A stretch of DNA of 64,000 bases. Origin: Neisseriales bacterium (GTDB lineage: Bacteria > Pseudomonadota > Gammaproteobacteria > Burkholderiales > UBA11063). A program made the position numbers and the translations under genes. Location of the stretch: contig SSGX01000009.1 of NCBI GenBank assembly GCA_008017155.1, positions 62,001 through 126,000 on the forward strand, in the 5' to 3' direction. Shown here piece after piece: positions 37,996 through 45,951 of this stretch (positions are counted from its first letter, which is position 1; the number at the start of each line of letters is the position of its first letter). Under the pieces are notes generated by a model, which searched no databases, was not told the DNA's origin, and saw nothing but the letters and a program-made list of their open reading frames with translations.

Positions 37996-38019
37996 AAAGC
38001 TGCTTTAAAGCAGCTTTTT
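37994..38019. terminator. bidirectional terminator, b5-like gene / MHS transporter
   Basis: AAAAAGCTGCTTT and AAAGCAGCTTTTT form a perfect 26-base palindrome with A and T tails, covering the end of the b5-like gene and overlapping the stop of the convergent transporter gene. Confidence 0.88.
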
Positions 38020-39286
38020 ATTTTATCTTTTCTGTACTATAACTTTTAGCAAATATTAAGCCTATTGAGGCAACTATACTAATTACCATAAGATAGATTG
38101 TTGGGGTAGTATAGATTCCGCTAATTTTAGATTTAATTAAGCCACTAATAATTATTGGAGCTAGCCCACCAAAAATAGTGAATCCAATATTGTAAGACAT
38201 GGCTACTCCGGTTAATCTGATTTTTGCAGGGAAAAGACTAGTTATTAGAAGTGGAATAATCATTGCTGCAACTCCTTCTAGTATCCCAAGAATAATCACG
38301 CCATGAATTATAAAGTTACCAAAAATTAGCCAATAACTTATTGGAGCTAATGCTATTGTTGCTATTAATAAATATTTTAGGATGGTGTGAGGAGTAAGAT
38401 GGTTTGCTGCTCTCCCTGTAAAGTAAATTGTAATAACATTAAAAAGCATAGCTACTGGCATAATATGACTGATTGTTTTACTATCAATTTTGATTATTTC
38501 ATGGAGATACGTTGGCATAAATACTATTGCAGCTACTACTAAGCCAGACATAATAGCAGTCATAGTAGTTCCTGCTAACAATTGCATCAAGTTATTTTTA
38601 AGAAGATAAGCTAGTGGAAAATCGGGCTTATCATGAATTCTTTCAAAAGCGTTGGTTTCTTGAAGTGTTTTCCTGATTTTATAACTAATAAGACATAATG
38701 CCCCACCAAAAATAAATGGCAAGCGCCAGCCATAGTTTGTCAGCTCAACTTGAGTAAGAGTAATATTCATTAGCTGATTGATTAGCATTCCAAGCAATAA
38801 ACCAGAATTTACACCCGTCATGGTTATTCCAAATCCAGTACCCTTTTTATGTGGCATAGTTTCGCTAATATAAACATAAGTACTAGGTAATTCACCGCCA
38901 AGTGCAAGTCCTTGAGTGAGGCGAAGTATCAGAAGCAAAATAGGTGCCGCAATTCCAATTTGAGAATAAGTAGGTAAAACCCCAATTCCAAGTGATGATA
39001 ATCCCATTAGTATAATAGTAATGATTAAAACTTTTTTTCGTCCATGTTCATCTCCAACATGACTGAAAATCACACCACCAATAGGTCTAGCTATATATCC
39101 TAAGACAAATACCACATAGCTTTCAATAACCGATAATAATTGATTATCACCCGGAAAAAATTGATGAGCAAAATAAACTGAAAATATGCCGTAAATAATA
39201 AAGTCGTAAAATTCAAGCATACCACCTAGTGCTGCTAATCCAACAATTTTCTTTTCTTGCCTAGTTAGCTTTAAATCTTTATTCAT
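38018..39286 (-). CDS. MHS-family MFS transporter
   Basis: A 422-residue 12-helix transporter of the metabolite:H+ symporter group (ProP, ShiA, KgtP, CitA). Marks are LGGMLEFYDFIIYG in helix 1, HVGDEHGRKKVL in the 2-3 loop, the RLTQGLALGGELPSTYVYISE stretch (only partly quoted in meaning: helix 4-5 GGELP motif) and FPAKIRLTGVAMSYNIG. The family carries osmolytes, shikimate, citrate or other carboxylates; the substrate here is unknown. A second copy of the same type lies at 47176-48432. It is divergent from the nsrR-like regulator, with two palindromes between them. Confidence 0.85.
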   Translation of the reverse strand: MNKDLKLTRQEKKIVGLAALGGMLEFYDFIIYGIFSVYFAHQFFPGDNQLLSVIESYVVFVLGYIARPIGGVIFSHVGDEHGRKKVLIITIILMGLSSLGIGVLPTYSQIGIAAPILLLILRLTQGLALGGELPSTYVYISETMPHKKGTGFGITMTGVNSGLLLGMLINQLMNITLTQVELTNYGWRLPFIFGGALCLISYKIRKTLQETNAFERIHDKPDFPLAYLLKNNLMQLLAGTTMTAIMSGLVVAAIVFMPTYLHEIIKIDSKTISHIMPVAMLFNVITIYFTGRAANHLTPHTILKYLLIATIALAPISYWLIFGNFIIHGVIILGILEGVAAMIIPLLITSLFPAKIRLTGVAMSYNIGFTIFGGLAPIIISGLIKSKISGIYTTPTIYLMVISIVASIGLIFAKSYSTEKIK

Positions 39287-39322
39287 CCAATACCTTTGTA
39301 ATTTTTATTTAAACTTACATGA

Positions 39323-39344
39323 TTTTAACAATAATATGTTAAAA
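39323..39344. promoter_or_regulatory. palindrome 1 in the transporter/nsrR intergenic region
   Basis: TTTTAACA-ATAATA-TGTTAAAA is a perfect inverted repeat with 8-base arms, 37 bases before the transporter start. It is suited to bind a dimeric regulator and is a candidate operator. Confidence 0.55.
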
Positions 39345-39352
39345 ATTCAGGT

Positions 39353-39371
39353 TTTGTTTAATCTAAACAAA
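39353..39371. promoter_or_regulatory. palindrome 2 in the transporter/nsrR intergenic region
   Basis: TTTGTTTA-ATC-TAAACAAA is a perfect inverted repeat with 8-base arms, 9 bases from palindrome 1 and about 68 bases before the regulator ATG. Its sequence differs from palindrome 1, so the two may bind different proteins. Confidence 0.55.
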
Positions 39372-39438
39372 TTATTTATGGTAATATTTAAATGTTATTT
39401 AGCTTTTGATTATACATTCAAGTGGAATTACAAATAAC

Positions 39439-39879
39439 ATGCAACTCAATAAACAGACTGATTATGCGCTAAGAATACTTATTTATCTTGCAATGATGGA
39501 AGGTAATCATCTGGTTACTGTTGATGAGATATCAAGGAAATTAAACGTTGCCCGTAACCATTTGACTAAGATTGTCAGTAAGCTTTCAAAGCTTCGCTAC
39601 ATTTATACTTTTCGTGGTACTCGAGGAGGAATGAAGATTCATCCTAGAGCATATGAACATGATATTGCACGAATTATTGAAGAGTTTGAGCCAACTTTTA
39701 GTGTCGTAGAATGTAACATTTCAGACTGTAAAATGACTGGGTTATGCGAATTTAGGAATATTCTTGATAAAGCGAGCAATCAATTTATTAAAACTCTTCG
39801 ACAATATACTCTTAATGATTTATTACCTAAAGATAAAAATACAAGTCAAATATTATTTGAACGATTCTCTAGGGAATAA
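39439..39879 (+). CDS. nsrR: Rrf2-family regulator, NsrR-like
   Basis: A 146-residue Rrf2 protein. The winged helix spans about residues 1-75 (MQLNKQTDYALRILIYLA, then DEISRKLNVARNHLTKIVSKL in the recognition region). Three cysteines, Cys92, Cys97 and Cys103, have the C-x4-C-x5-C spacing of NsrR, which senses nitric oxide through a [4Fe-4S] or [2Fe-2S] cluster. The ATG at 39439 starts the conserved N-terminus; an in-frame TTG 33 bases earlier would add unrelated residues. It likely controls genes for NO defence and may bind the palindromes upstream. Confidence 0.87.
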   Translation: MQLNKQTDYALRILIYLAMMEGNHLVTVDEISRKLNVARNHLTKIVSKLSKLRYIYTFRGTRGGMKIHPRAYEHDIARIIEEFEPTFSVVECNISDCKMTGLCEFRNILDKASNQFIKTLRQYTLNDLLPKDKNTSQILFERFSRE

Positions 39880-40067
39880 CTTTGTGGATTATCTGGTTAA
39901 TTTTATAATTATTCCTAGCACTTTATTCATCCTTAAAATAATGCGAAATTTTTAGTCTATAGTCAGCAGTTATCATTTTATAAAAATAATAATATGGAAT
40001 ATGGTTATTGTTTTTGCTGTGATATAATTTGCATCTTTTAAAATCTAGATGTAACTGAAGGAGCACG

Positions 40068-40340
40068 ATGAAAACGCATGAAATATTGAATGCAATTTAT
40101 AATGACAAAGAAGTACTAAAAAAAGTTAAAAAATCAGTAGAGGAATATTCAATTAACTTACGTTCCATGGAGCAGTTGCGTCAGGATAGCAAAGATATTG
40201 AAAAGCATGTAAAAGATGCCTATGGTATAAGTGCAGCAATTTTTAAAAAAATTGTTAAATCAAGCATGGTACAGAATGACAATGTTGATGAGCTGATTGA
40301 AGAGTTGCAAATGATACGAGAGATTGCTAAAAGTGAATAA
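40068..40340 (+). CDS. small helical protein, weakly T4 DsbA-like
   Basis: A 90-residue protein, charged and predicted to be all helix, with a strong GAAGGAG ribosome binding site. The middle (SMEQLRQDSKDIEKHVKDAYGISAAIFKKIVK region, residues about 33-64) resembles by eye the small double-stranded DNA-binding protein DsbA of T4-like phages, in which a short helix pair is followed by a Gly-containing turn and a Phe-Lys helix. This likeness is weak and unverified. A TATAAT box lies about 45 bases upstream. Function unknown; a phage-derived nucleoid or regulatory protein is one possibility. Confidence 0.6.
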   Translation: MKTHEILNAIYNDKEVLKKVKKSVEEYSINLRSMEQLRQDSKDIEKHVKDAYGISAAIFKKIVKSSMVQNDNVDELIEELQMIREIAKSE

Positions 40341-40481
40341 TTTTTCTTATATTGGTCTTATTTGCTGTGATCTTGTCTAAGCTCGGATATACTTGACTTA
40401 AAGCTAGATTAGTTAATTCTCATAATCTAAAAAATAGTGGTTAAATAATTATGAGTTTCAATAAACCAAATGAAAGTATTA

Positions 40482-41579
40482 CTAATTAGGCTGTTGTGCA
40501 CAATATAGTCTTTTTAAGGCGTTGCACTTATCATTAGTTGTACTAGCCCAATTAGCATCTGCCACGTTTGATTGTCCCGATAGACCATTATTGATTCCGC
40601 TATTTGTCCAATAACTGCAATTTCTAGTACTAGATCCTGTCCAGACAGCGAAATTGCTAGCTGAAATAGATGATTCTAAAGTTATTGGTGCTCCTGTTGC
40701 AAAGCCAGTATTAGCAGCATTCCGATTTAGCATACCTCCTCCGTATGCACGTCCGATACGCGTAGTATAGTCTGAACGATAATAATATATCCCTGACTCA
40801 GTGGCATTATTTGAGTTTGTATAGTAAGTTATAATAGCTTTCCAAGTAGAACCAGCTCCTCGCGCTGGTTTATTCGAGTTTTTATTACATAAATTATCTG
40901 CTCCCACATAGCCATCTGCTCCACCACCAGCAGTCTTTAGGTCACCTCTATAAGTTTGAGCAGTTAAAAAAATTGCACGTAAGAATGATTCTGGTAAATT
41001 AGCGACTTGAAGAATCTTAAATCCGCAAGGCTGAGTATTATCACTACAAACATTATTCGTATCATAATTGCCAATACCTGTACTTTCCATGCAGTTAGCA
41101 GATACCCAGCCAGGACCACTATTAGCAGAATTATAAAAGTAATCAAACCTAACTGACTTGGCATTAAATGCTACATATGTGGATTCAGAGCTAAATCTTT
41201 GCGCTAACGCATAATTAGATGCATTACTAGAGGTGTAAGTGCCAGCTGGAAAATTTACTCCACCATCGCCGTTCATGGTTAAAATTGCGGATTCTGTGCC
41301 AAATGCACAATTTGTTGAGCTAAAGAGAGTTACTCTGATGGAGTTTAGAGTTAATCCACTTTCTGGTACTACAAATGATTGTTGTTTAGTATCGCCACCG
41401 GCTTTTAATCCTAGGGTGGTATTATTGGAGCTATAATTAAGCATTGCTTTATATTGAGCCAGCGGACTATTATTTACTATTGGAGATGCAGGGTTACTAT
41501 TATTACTACCACTATTACAACTAGCTAACAATACCATACTTGCTAATATGCTTAATAGTACTTTATTTTTCTTAATCAC
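40482..41579 (-). CDS. lipoprotein with DUF1554-like lectin-type domain
   Basis: A 365-residue lipoprotein: signal peptide with lipobox LASC and lipidated Cys21, followed by a Ser/Asn/Pro-rich linker. Residues about 60-180 form an undefined beta-rich region. The C-terminal 175 residues match the pattern of DUF1554 proteins known from Leptospira and some proteobacteria: a TAQTYRGDL start, GADNLCN, a WKA segment, WTGSS and a final cysteine-containing RLYCAQQ. The fold is thought to be endostatin/C-type-lectin-like, so surface binding is plausible. Ser/Asn residues at position 1 after Cys do not give an inner-membrane retention signal, so outer-membrane placement is likely. Confidence 0.75.
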   Translation of the reverse strand: MIKKNKVLLSILASMVLLASCNSGSNNSNPASPIVNNSPLAQYKAMLNYSSNNTTLGLKAGGDTKQQSFVVPESGLTLNSIRVTLFSSTNCAFGTESAILTMNGDGGVNFPAGTYTSSNASNYALAQRFSSESTYVAFNAKSVRFDYFYNSANSGPGWVSANCMESTGIGNYDTNNVCSDNTQPCGFKILQVANLPESFLRAIFLTAQTYRGDLKTAGGGADGYVGADNLCNKNSNKPARGAGSTWKAIITYYTNSNNATESGIYYYRSDYTTRIGRAYGGGMLNRNAANTGFATGAPITLESSISASNFAVWTGSSTRNCSYWTNSGINNGLSGQSNVADANWASTTNDKCNALKRLYCAQQPN

Positions 41580-41705
41580 TATTTATTCGACCTATGTTTT
41601 GATTGTTTAATTTTCAATTATAACAGATTATAGAAACTATTTCAAAATAATTTCGTATGATTTTAATTAAATGAATCTTGTGATTTACAATAATGCATAA
41701 ATTTC

Positions 41706-41723
41706 TATCTTTATGCAAAGATA
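41706..41723. other. small hairpin upstream of pyk
   Basis: TATCTTT-ATGC-AAAGATA is a perfect 7-bp inverted repeat in the 220-base gap between the lipoprotein gene and pyk. It may be an operator or a chance AT-rich palindrome; the rest of the gap shows no clear promoter. Confidence 0.3.
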
Positions 41724-41799
41724 AATGAAACGAATTTTAAGTATTTGAGAGATAGATGATAAAATAATGCTATAGTTAGCTTTTAAATACGGGAAAATT

Positions 41800-43218
41800 A
41801 TGAAATATACGAAAATAATTGCGACAATGGGACCTGCGAGTGCAGCACCTGACATGATTGAACAACTTATTGGTTCTGGGGTAAATGTATTTCGGCTTAA
41901 TTTTTCTCATGGGACTCATGAAGATCATGCAAGAAACATTGTTAATATTCGTAAAATTGCGGAGAAGCTTTCTCGTCCAATTGCTATCATGGGAGATTTA
42001 CAGGGACCTAAAATCAGGGTTAGCAAATTTGTTAATAATCAAGCTGAGTTAGCCAATGGCGACACCATAATTCTTGATACAGCATTCAAAGAATTAGGTG
42101 ATAAGAATCTGGTTGGTGTTGATTATGAGAATCTGGCAAAAGATGTAAAAGCTGGCGATATGCTACTTCTTGATGACGGCAAAATTACTTTTCGCGTAAA
42201 TAAAGTAGATGGAACTAAAATATCATGCCGGGTAGAACAGGGTGGAATTCTTAAAAATAATAAAGGTATTAATAAAATGGGTGGTGGACTAACTGCGCCA
42301 GCACTTACCGATAAAGATCTTGATGATATAAAATTTATAGCAACTCAAGATGTTGATTATGTGGCGGTATCTTTTCCTAAAGATGAGAAGGATATCCAAT
42401 TTGCTAGGCAGAAATTAGTTGAAGCTGGTTCGAGGGCTCAAATTATTGCCAAAATGGAACGGACTGAGGCAGTTTTTCAGCACTTAAATGCAATAGTTAG
42501 TGCCAGTGATGGGGTAATGGTTGCTCGCGGAGATTTGGCAGTTGAGATTGGTGAAGCTCTAGTTCCAGGTTTACAGAAAAAGATTATTAAAGTATGTCGT
42601 GACTACCATAAGATAAGTATAGTTGCAACCCAAATGCTAGAATCGATGATTGAAAATCCGGTCGCAACCAGAGCAGAAGTTTCTGATATTGCTAATGCGG
42701 TTTTGGATGGTACCGATGCGGTAATGTTATCTGCGGAAACTGCTAGTGGTAAATACCCATTACAGGCAGTAGAAACGATGGCACGCGTCTGTGAAGAAGC
42801 GGAAAAAATGGCGGATGATAATTTGCATGGTAATTTTGGCAATGAAAAGTTTGCTAATATTCAGCAAACCATCTCAATGGCGGCTCTTTTTAGTGCCTAT
42901 CATCTTGAAGCTGATGCGATTATTGCCCTTACTACCTCTGGTGCTACCGCGCGCTGGATGTCTCGGGTTATTACTGATGTGCCGATTTATGCAATTACTG
43001 ATTCTCATGAAGCTTTTCAATCGATGTCTATGTTCCGTGGAGTGTTTCCGGTCTTTCTTAAGCATAAGGCAAAAGATTCCAATGGACATGTTGATGAAGC
43101 TTGTGATTTTCTGGCAAGGCAACATATTTTACAAAGTGGCGATACCGTAATTGCTACTTATGGTGAAATGGTTTCTCAGATAGGTAGTACCAATTCACTA
43201 AAAGTAGTAAAAATTTAA
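41800..43218 (+). CDS. pyk: pyruvate kinase
   Basis: A 472-residue pyruvate kinase. Active-site features: TKIIATMGPASAAPDM at the start, FRLNFSHGTHEDH, the DLQGPKIRV segment, the catalytic IIAKMERTEAV, MVARGDLAVEIG and QMLESMIENPVATRAEVSD. The C-terminal regulatory domain is present. It makes pyruvate and ATP from PEP, the reverse partner of PpsA also encoded here. GGGAAAATT precedes the ATG. A strong intrinsic terminator follows the stop by 12 bases. Confidence 0.97.
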   Translation: MKYTKIIATMGPASAAPDMIEQLIGSGVNVFRLNFSHGTHEDHARNIVNIRKIAEKLSRPIAIMGDLQGPKIRVSKFVNNQAELANGDTIILDTAFKELGDKNLVGVDYENLAKDVKAGDMLLLDDGKITFRVNKVDGTKISCRVEQGGILKNNKGINKMGGGLTAPALTDKDLDDIKFIATQDVDYVAVSFPKDEKDIQFARQKLVEAGSRAQIIAKMERTEAVFQHLNAIVSASDGVMVARGDLAVEIGEALVPGLQKKIIKVCRDYHKISIVATQMLESMIENPVATRAEVSDIANAVLDGTDAVMLSAETASGKYPLQAVETMARVCEEAEKMADDNLHGNFGNEKFANIQQTISMAALFSAYHLEADAIIALTTSGATARWMSRVITDVPIYAITDSHEAFQSMSMFRGVFPVFLKHKAKDSNGHVDEACDFLARQHILQSGDTVIATYGEMVSQIGSTNSLKVVKI

Positions 43219-43230
43219 GCTCTAGGTTAA

Positions 43231-43258
43231 AAGGTAGTTGATAGCAACTACCTTTTTT
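43231..43258 (+). terminator. rho-independent terminator after pyk
   Basis: AAGGTAGTTG-ATAG-CAACTACCTT is a perfect 10-bp stem with a 4-base loop and a T run. It ends only 3 bases before the start codon of the next gene, so that gene needs its own promoter inside or before pyk sequence, or readthrough. Confidence 0.88.
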
Positions 43259-43261
43259 ATT

Positions 43262-45076
43262 ATGAAGTTGGAGATAAAAATTAGAATTATTGTAACAGTC
43301 TCGTGTTTTTTATTTTGTAAGCTAGCGTTTGCAATAAATACCGCTAAAACTGAATCTGTGGTGCAAAATTGTCGTTGTTTGCCAAGTGAACCATGCTGGC
43401 CTGGTGCCAAGGCTTGGGCAAATTTAGCATCTAGTTTAGATGGCAAATTAATTAAGCCACAGTCATTAACCAAAGCTTGTGATAATAATTTTAAAAGTAA
43501 GGAATGTCAGGAGCAGCAGCTGAAGATAAAAAATCCATTTTATGTTCAATCACAATCTGGAGGCACACAATCTCAAGGCTGGCTTAATGGTTGGCAGAGT
43601 ACTCCCAGTGTCTATGCTGTAGAAGCGGATTCAGCTAAAGATATTGCTTTGGCTGTCAGCTTTGCACGTAAGTATAATCTGCGACTGGTCATCAAAGGTG
43701 GCGGACATGATTATCTTGGTCGTTCTTCAGCGCCCGACTCATTACTCGTCTGGACTCATGCCATGCGTCATGTGAACTATCTTCCTTCATTTGTTCCATC
43801 TGGTGCTGCGGCTAATGAATCTCCGGTTGCTGCTGTTTCTGTTGCAGCTGGTGCACGCTGGTTGGATGTTTACTCAGTTGTTACAACTAAAGAACATAAG
43901 TATGTTCAGGGTGGGGGCTGTGCTAGTGTCGGTGCTGCGGGTGGTTTTATTCAAGGTGGCGGTTTTGGGAGCTTCTCTAAGGAATTTGGTACTGGTGCTG
44001 CGGGAGTACTTCAGGCAGAGGTCGTTACTGCTGATGGTAAGATTTTGATCGCAAACGAGTATCAGAATCAGGATCTTTTCTGGGCTATTCGCGGTGGCGG
44101 AGGTGGAACTTATGGAGTTGTAACTAAATTAGTTCTCAAGGTTCATGATTTACCTAAAAATTTTGGCGTATATAAAGAGACGGTTAGAGCAGTTAATGAT
44201 GAAGCTTATAAAGAATTGATTAAGAAATTTTTGGTTTTTTATAATAGCAGTCTGAATAATCAGAATTGGGGTGAACAATTTGCTTTTAATAGTAAAAATC
44301 AGCTAGATGTTTTTATGGTTTATCAGGATATAAGCGGTGCTAAAGCTAATATTGTCTGGGAGTCATTTAATCAATGGCTAACTGATAATAATCAGAAATA
44401 TAAGTTTGATAAAGAAGCGTTTGAAATTCCTGCTGCTAGTATGTGGGATTATAATTACTGGCATAAAAACTATCCTCAATTTGTCAAATTAAATACTAGA
44501 CCAGAAGCTGGGAAAGGTGAGTACTGGTGGGCATCAAATACAGCTGAAGCCTCAATGTATATCTATACTTATCAATCATGGTGGCTGCCCGAGTCGCTAC
44601 TTATAAATCAAGAAAGTCTTGATAAATTAAGGGATACGTTTTTTAGTGCCTCACGAGTAGAAACTGTTTCTGTACATATAAATAAGGGCTTAGCTGGTGC
44701 CAATCCTGATGCTATAAAGGCTGTTGGAGAAACTTCGACTAATCCGCAAGTATTAAATGCTGCAGGATTAGTGATAATGGCTGCGGGTAGTGAAAAATAT
44801 GTTAGTAAAGATAAGATTTCTAAAGATCAAAAAATCTTGAAGCATGTTGCACAAATTTCTGCTGCTATGAGTGATTTTAGAAAGTTAGCACCAAATAGTG
44901 GGACTTATGTAAATGAGGCTGATTTTTTTCAGCAAAACTGGCAAAATAACTTTTGGGGCAGTAGTTATGAGCACTTACTGAAGATAAAACAGAAATATGA
45001 TCCTGCTGGCTTATTCTACTGCCATCATTGTGTTGGTAGCGAATTATGGAATGATTCAGGAATGTGTCGTAAATAG
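43262..45076 (+). CDS. secreted berberine-bridge-like FAD-linked oxidase
   Basis: A 604-residue exported flavoenzyme. A signal peptide (about residues 1-24, ending AFA) precedes a CRCLPSEPCWPG segment, the PCMH-type FAD domain and a C-terminal BBE motif (YDPAGLFYCHHCVG). His149 in GGGHDYLGRSS and Cys220 in GGGCASVGAAGG are placed like the two residues that bind FAD covalently in BBE enzymes. Such enzymes oxidise sugars or other alcohols with O2. The sequence looks like fungal extracellular BBE-like oxidases. ATG at 43262 is preferred over a TTG 24 bases earlier, inside the preceding terminator. No clear ribosome binding site is seen. Confidence 0.85.
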   Translation: MKLEIKIRIIVTVSCFLFCKLAFAINTAKTESVVQNCRCLPSEPCWPGAKAWANLASSLDGKLIKPQSLTKACDNNFKSKECQEQQLKIKNPFYVQSQSGGTQSQGWLNGWQSTPSVYAVEADSAKDIALAVSFARKYNLRLVIKGGGHDYLGRSSAPDSLLVWTHAMRHVNYLPSFVPSGAAANESPVAAVSVAAGARWLDVYSVVTTKEHKYVQGGGCASVGAAGGFIQGGGFGSFSKEFGTGAAGVLQAEVVTADGKILIANEYQNQDLFWAIRGGGGGTYGVVTKLVLKVHDLPKNFGVYKETVRAVNDEAYKELIKKFLVFYNSSLNNQNWGEQFAFNSKNQLDVFMVYQDISGAKANIVWESFNQWLTDNNQKYKFDKEAFEIPAASMWDYNYWHKNYPQFVKLNTRPEAGKGEYWWASNTAEASMYIYTYQSWWLPESLLINQESLDKLRDTFFSASRVETVSVHINKGLAGANPDAIKAVGETSTNPQVLNAAGLVIMAAGSEKYVSKDKISKDQKILKHVAQISAAMSDFRKLAPNSGTYVNEADFFQQNWQNNFWGSSYEHLLKIKQKYDPAGLFYCHHCVGSELWNDSGMCRK

Positions 45077-45099
45077 TTGAGAGATTAAAGAGGGATAAA

Positions 45100-45118
45100 G
45101 CTGGCTAAATTTGCCAGC
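45100..45118. terminator. terminator hairpin between the BBE-like gene and the orphan secreted-protein gene
   Basis: GCTGGC-TAAATTT-GCCAGC, a 6-bp perfect stem, lies between two convergent genes and is followed by CTTATTATT. Moderate-strength terminator. Confidence 0.6.
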
Positions 45119-45141
45119 CTTATTATTGGTAGGGTAGAATA

Positions 45142-45870
45142 TTATTTAGGTGAAGATTCTTTTTTAAAGTATTGAGCGGAGACTTGTATTCCCAGATATG
45201 AGCTTGCTCCTGGTGTCATAACCTTTTGTCCATTTATTGTTGCCATGGTGGTTGTATTCTGGCAGCCATTTACGAGCATAAACGCCTTACCGTCTTTAGT
45301 GCCAAGTGCATACGATGGTGAAATAAATGTCCCGCTATCATGACTGGAAGTTTCCATTAGTACATTTACACAACGCAAGATTGTTGGCATGGGGCTAATA
45401 TAGACTCCTTTATTGGGAATCGTATAAAATGTACCGCTGGTTCCATTAACGGGTTGTATATTTTGCAGAAAAGATGGACCAGCATAATAGCCAAAACCAC
45501 CTTTGCTGTAATCTGGAATAACATCGCCTTTAGCTTCAAATCCAACCTCGGAAGCAATCCAGTCCTTACCGAGTGTAAATCTGGTAAATTTTTGCTTGCC
45601 AACTTGTGTTGGATTAGCTTTCATTTCGGCCTGTGTTAACATTACAGCTATGACATTTCTTAAACTATCATAAGCCTGTAAAAATCGTGGTAAATCAGTT
45701 TCTGAGCTCGGGACTTCAAATTTTCCATCTTTGCCACGAAAAGCTGGAATCAAGTTGGCTATTCCTTGAGGTGAACATAACAGCTCTGATGGGTCACCCG
45801 AAGCACTATCTGCATAACTAAGTTGTAATCCGAATATAAATAGCATAGCAGATAACAAATATTTTTTCAT
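45142..45870 (-). CDS. secreted protein of unknown function
   Basis: A 242-residue protein with a clear signal peptide (MKKYLLSAMLFIFGLQLSYA, cleavage before Asp-Ser). The mature part has Cys residues spaced through the chain and many Gly/Pro/Ser turns, consistent with a beta-rich periplasmic or secreted domain. I do not recognise a family. The ATG at 45870 has AGAG upstream on the coding strand; an upstream in-frame start would put 14 polar residues before the signal and is unlikely. It lies convergent to the BBE-like gene. Confidence 0.7.
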   Translation of the reverse strand: MKKYLLSAMLFIFGLQLSYADSASGDPSELLCSPQGIANLIPAFRGKDGKFEVPSSETDLPRFLQAYDSLRNVIAVMLTQAEMKANPTQVGKQKFTRFTLGKDWIASEVGFEAKGDVIPDYSKGGFGYYAGPSFLQNIQPVNGTSGTFYTIPNKGVYISPMPTILRCVNVLMETSSHDSGTFISPSYALGTKDGKAFMLVNGCQNTTTMATINGQKVMTPGASSYLGIQVSAQYFKKESSPK

Positions 45871-45951
45871 TTTAATCTCTAATTTTTTAAAGAATTTTAT
45901 TATAACATGCATTTAATCTGATTATTAATTGTTTTGATTGTTTAGATGCTG

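Noticed and set aside
42791..43150. 119-codon open frame overlapping pyk in another frame
   Set aside because: Shadow of the pyruvate kinase gene: low-complexity Leu-rich translation, no ribosome binding site, no family match.
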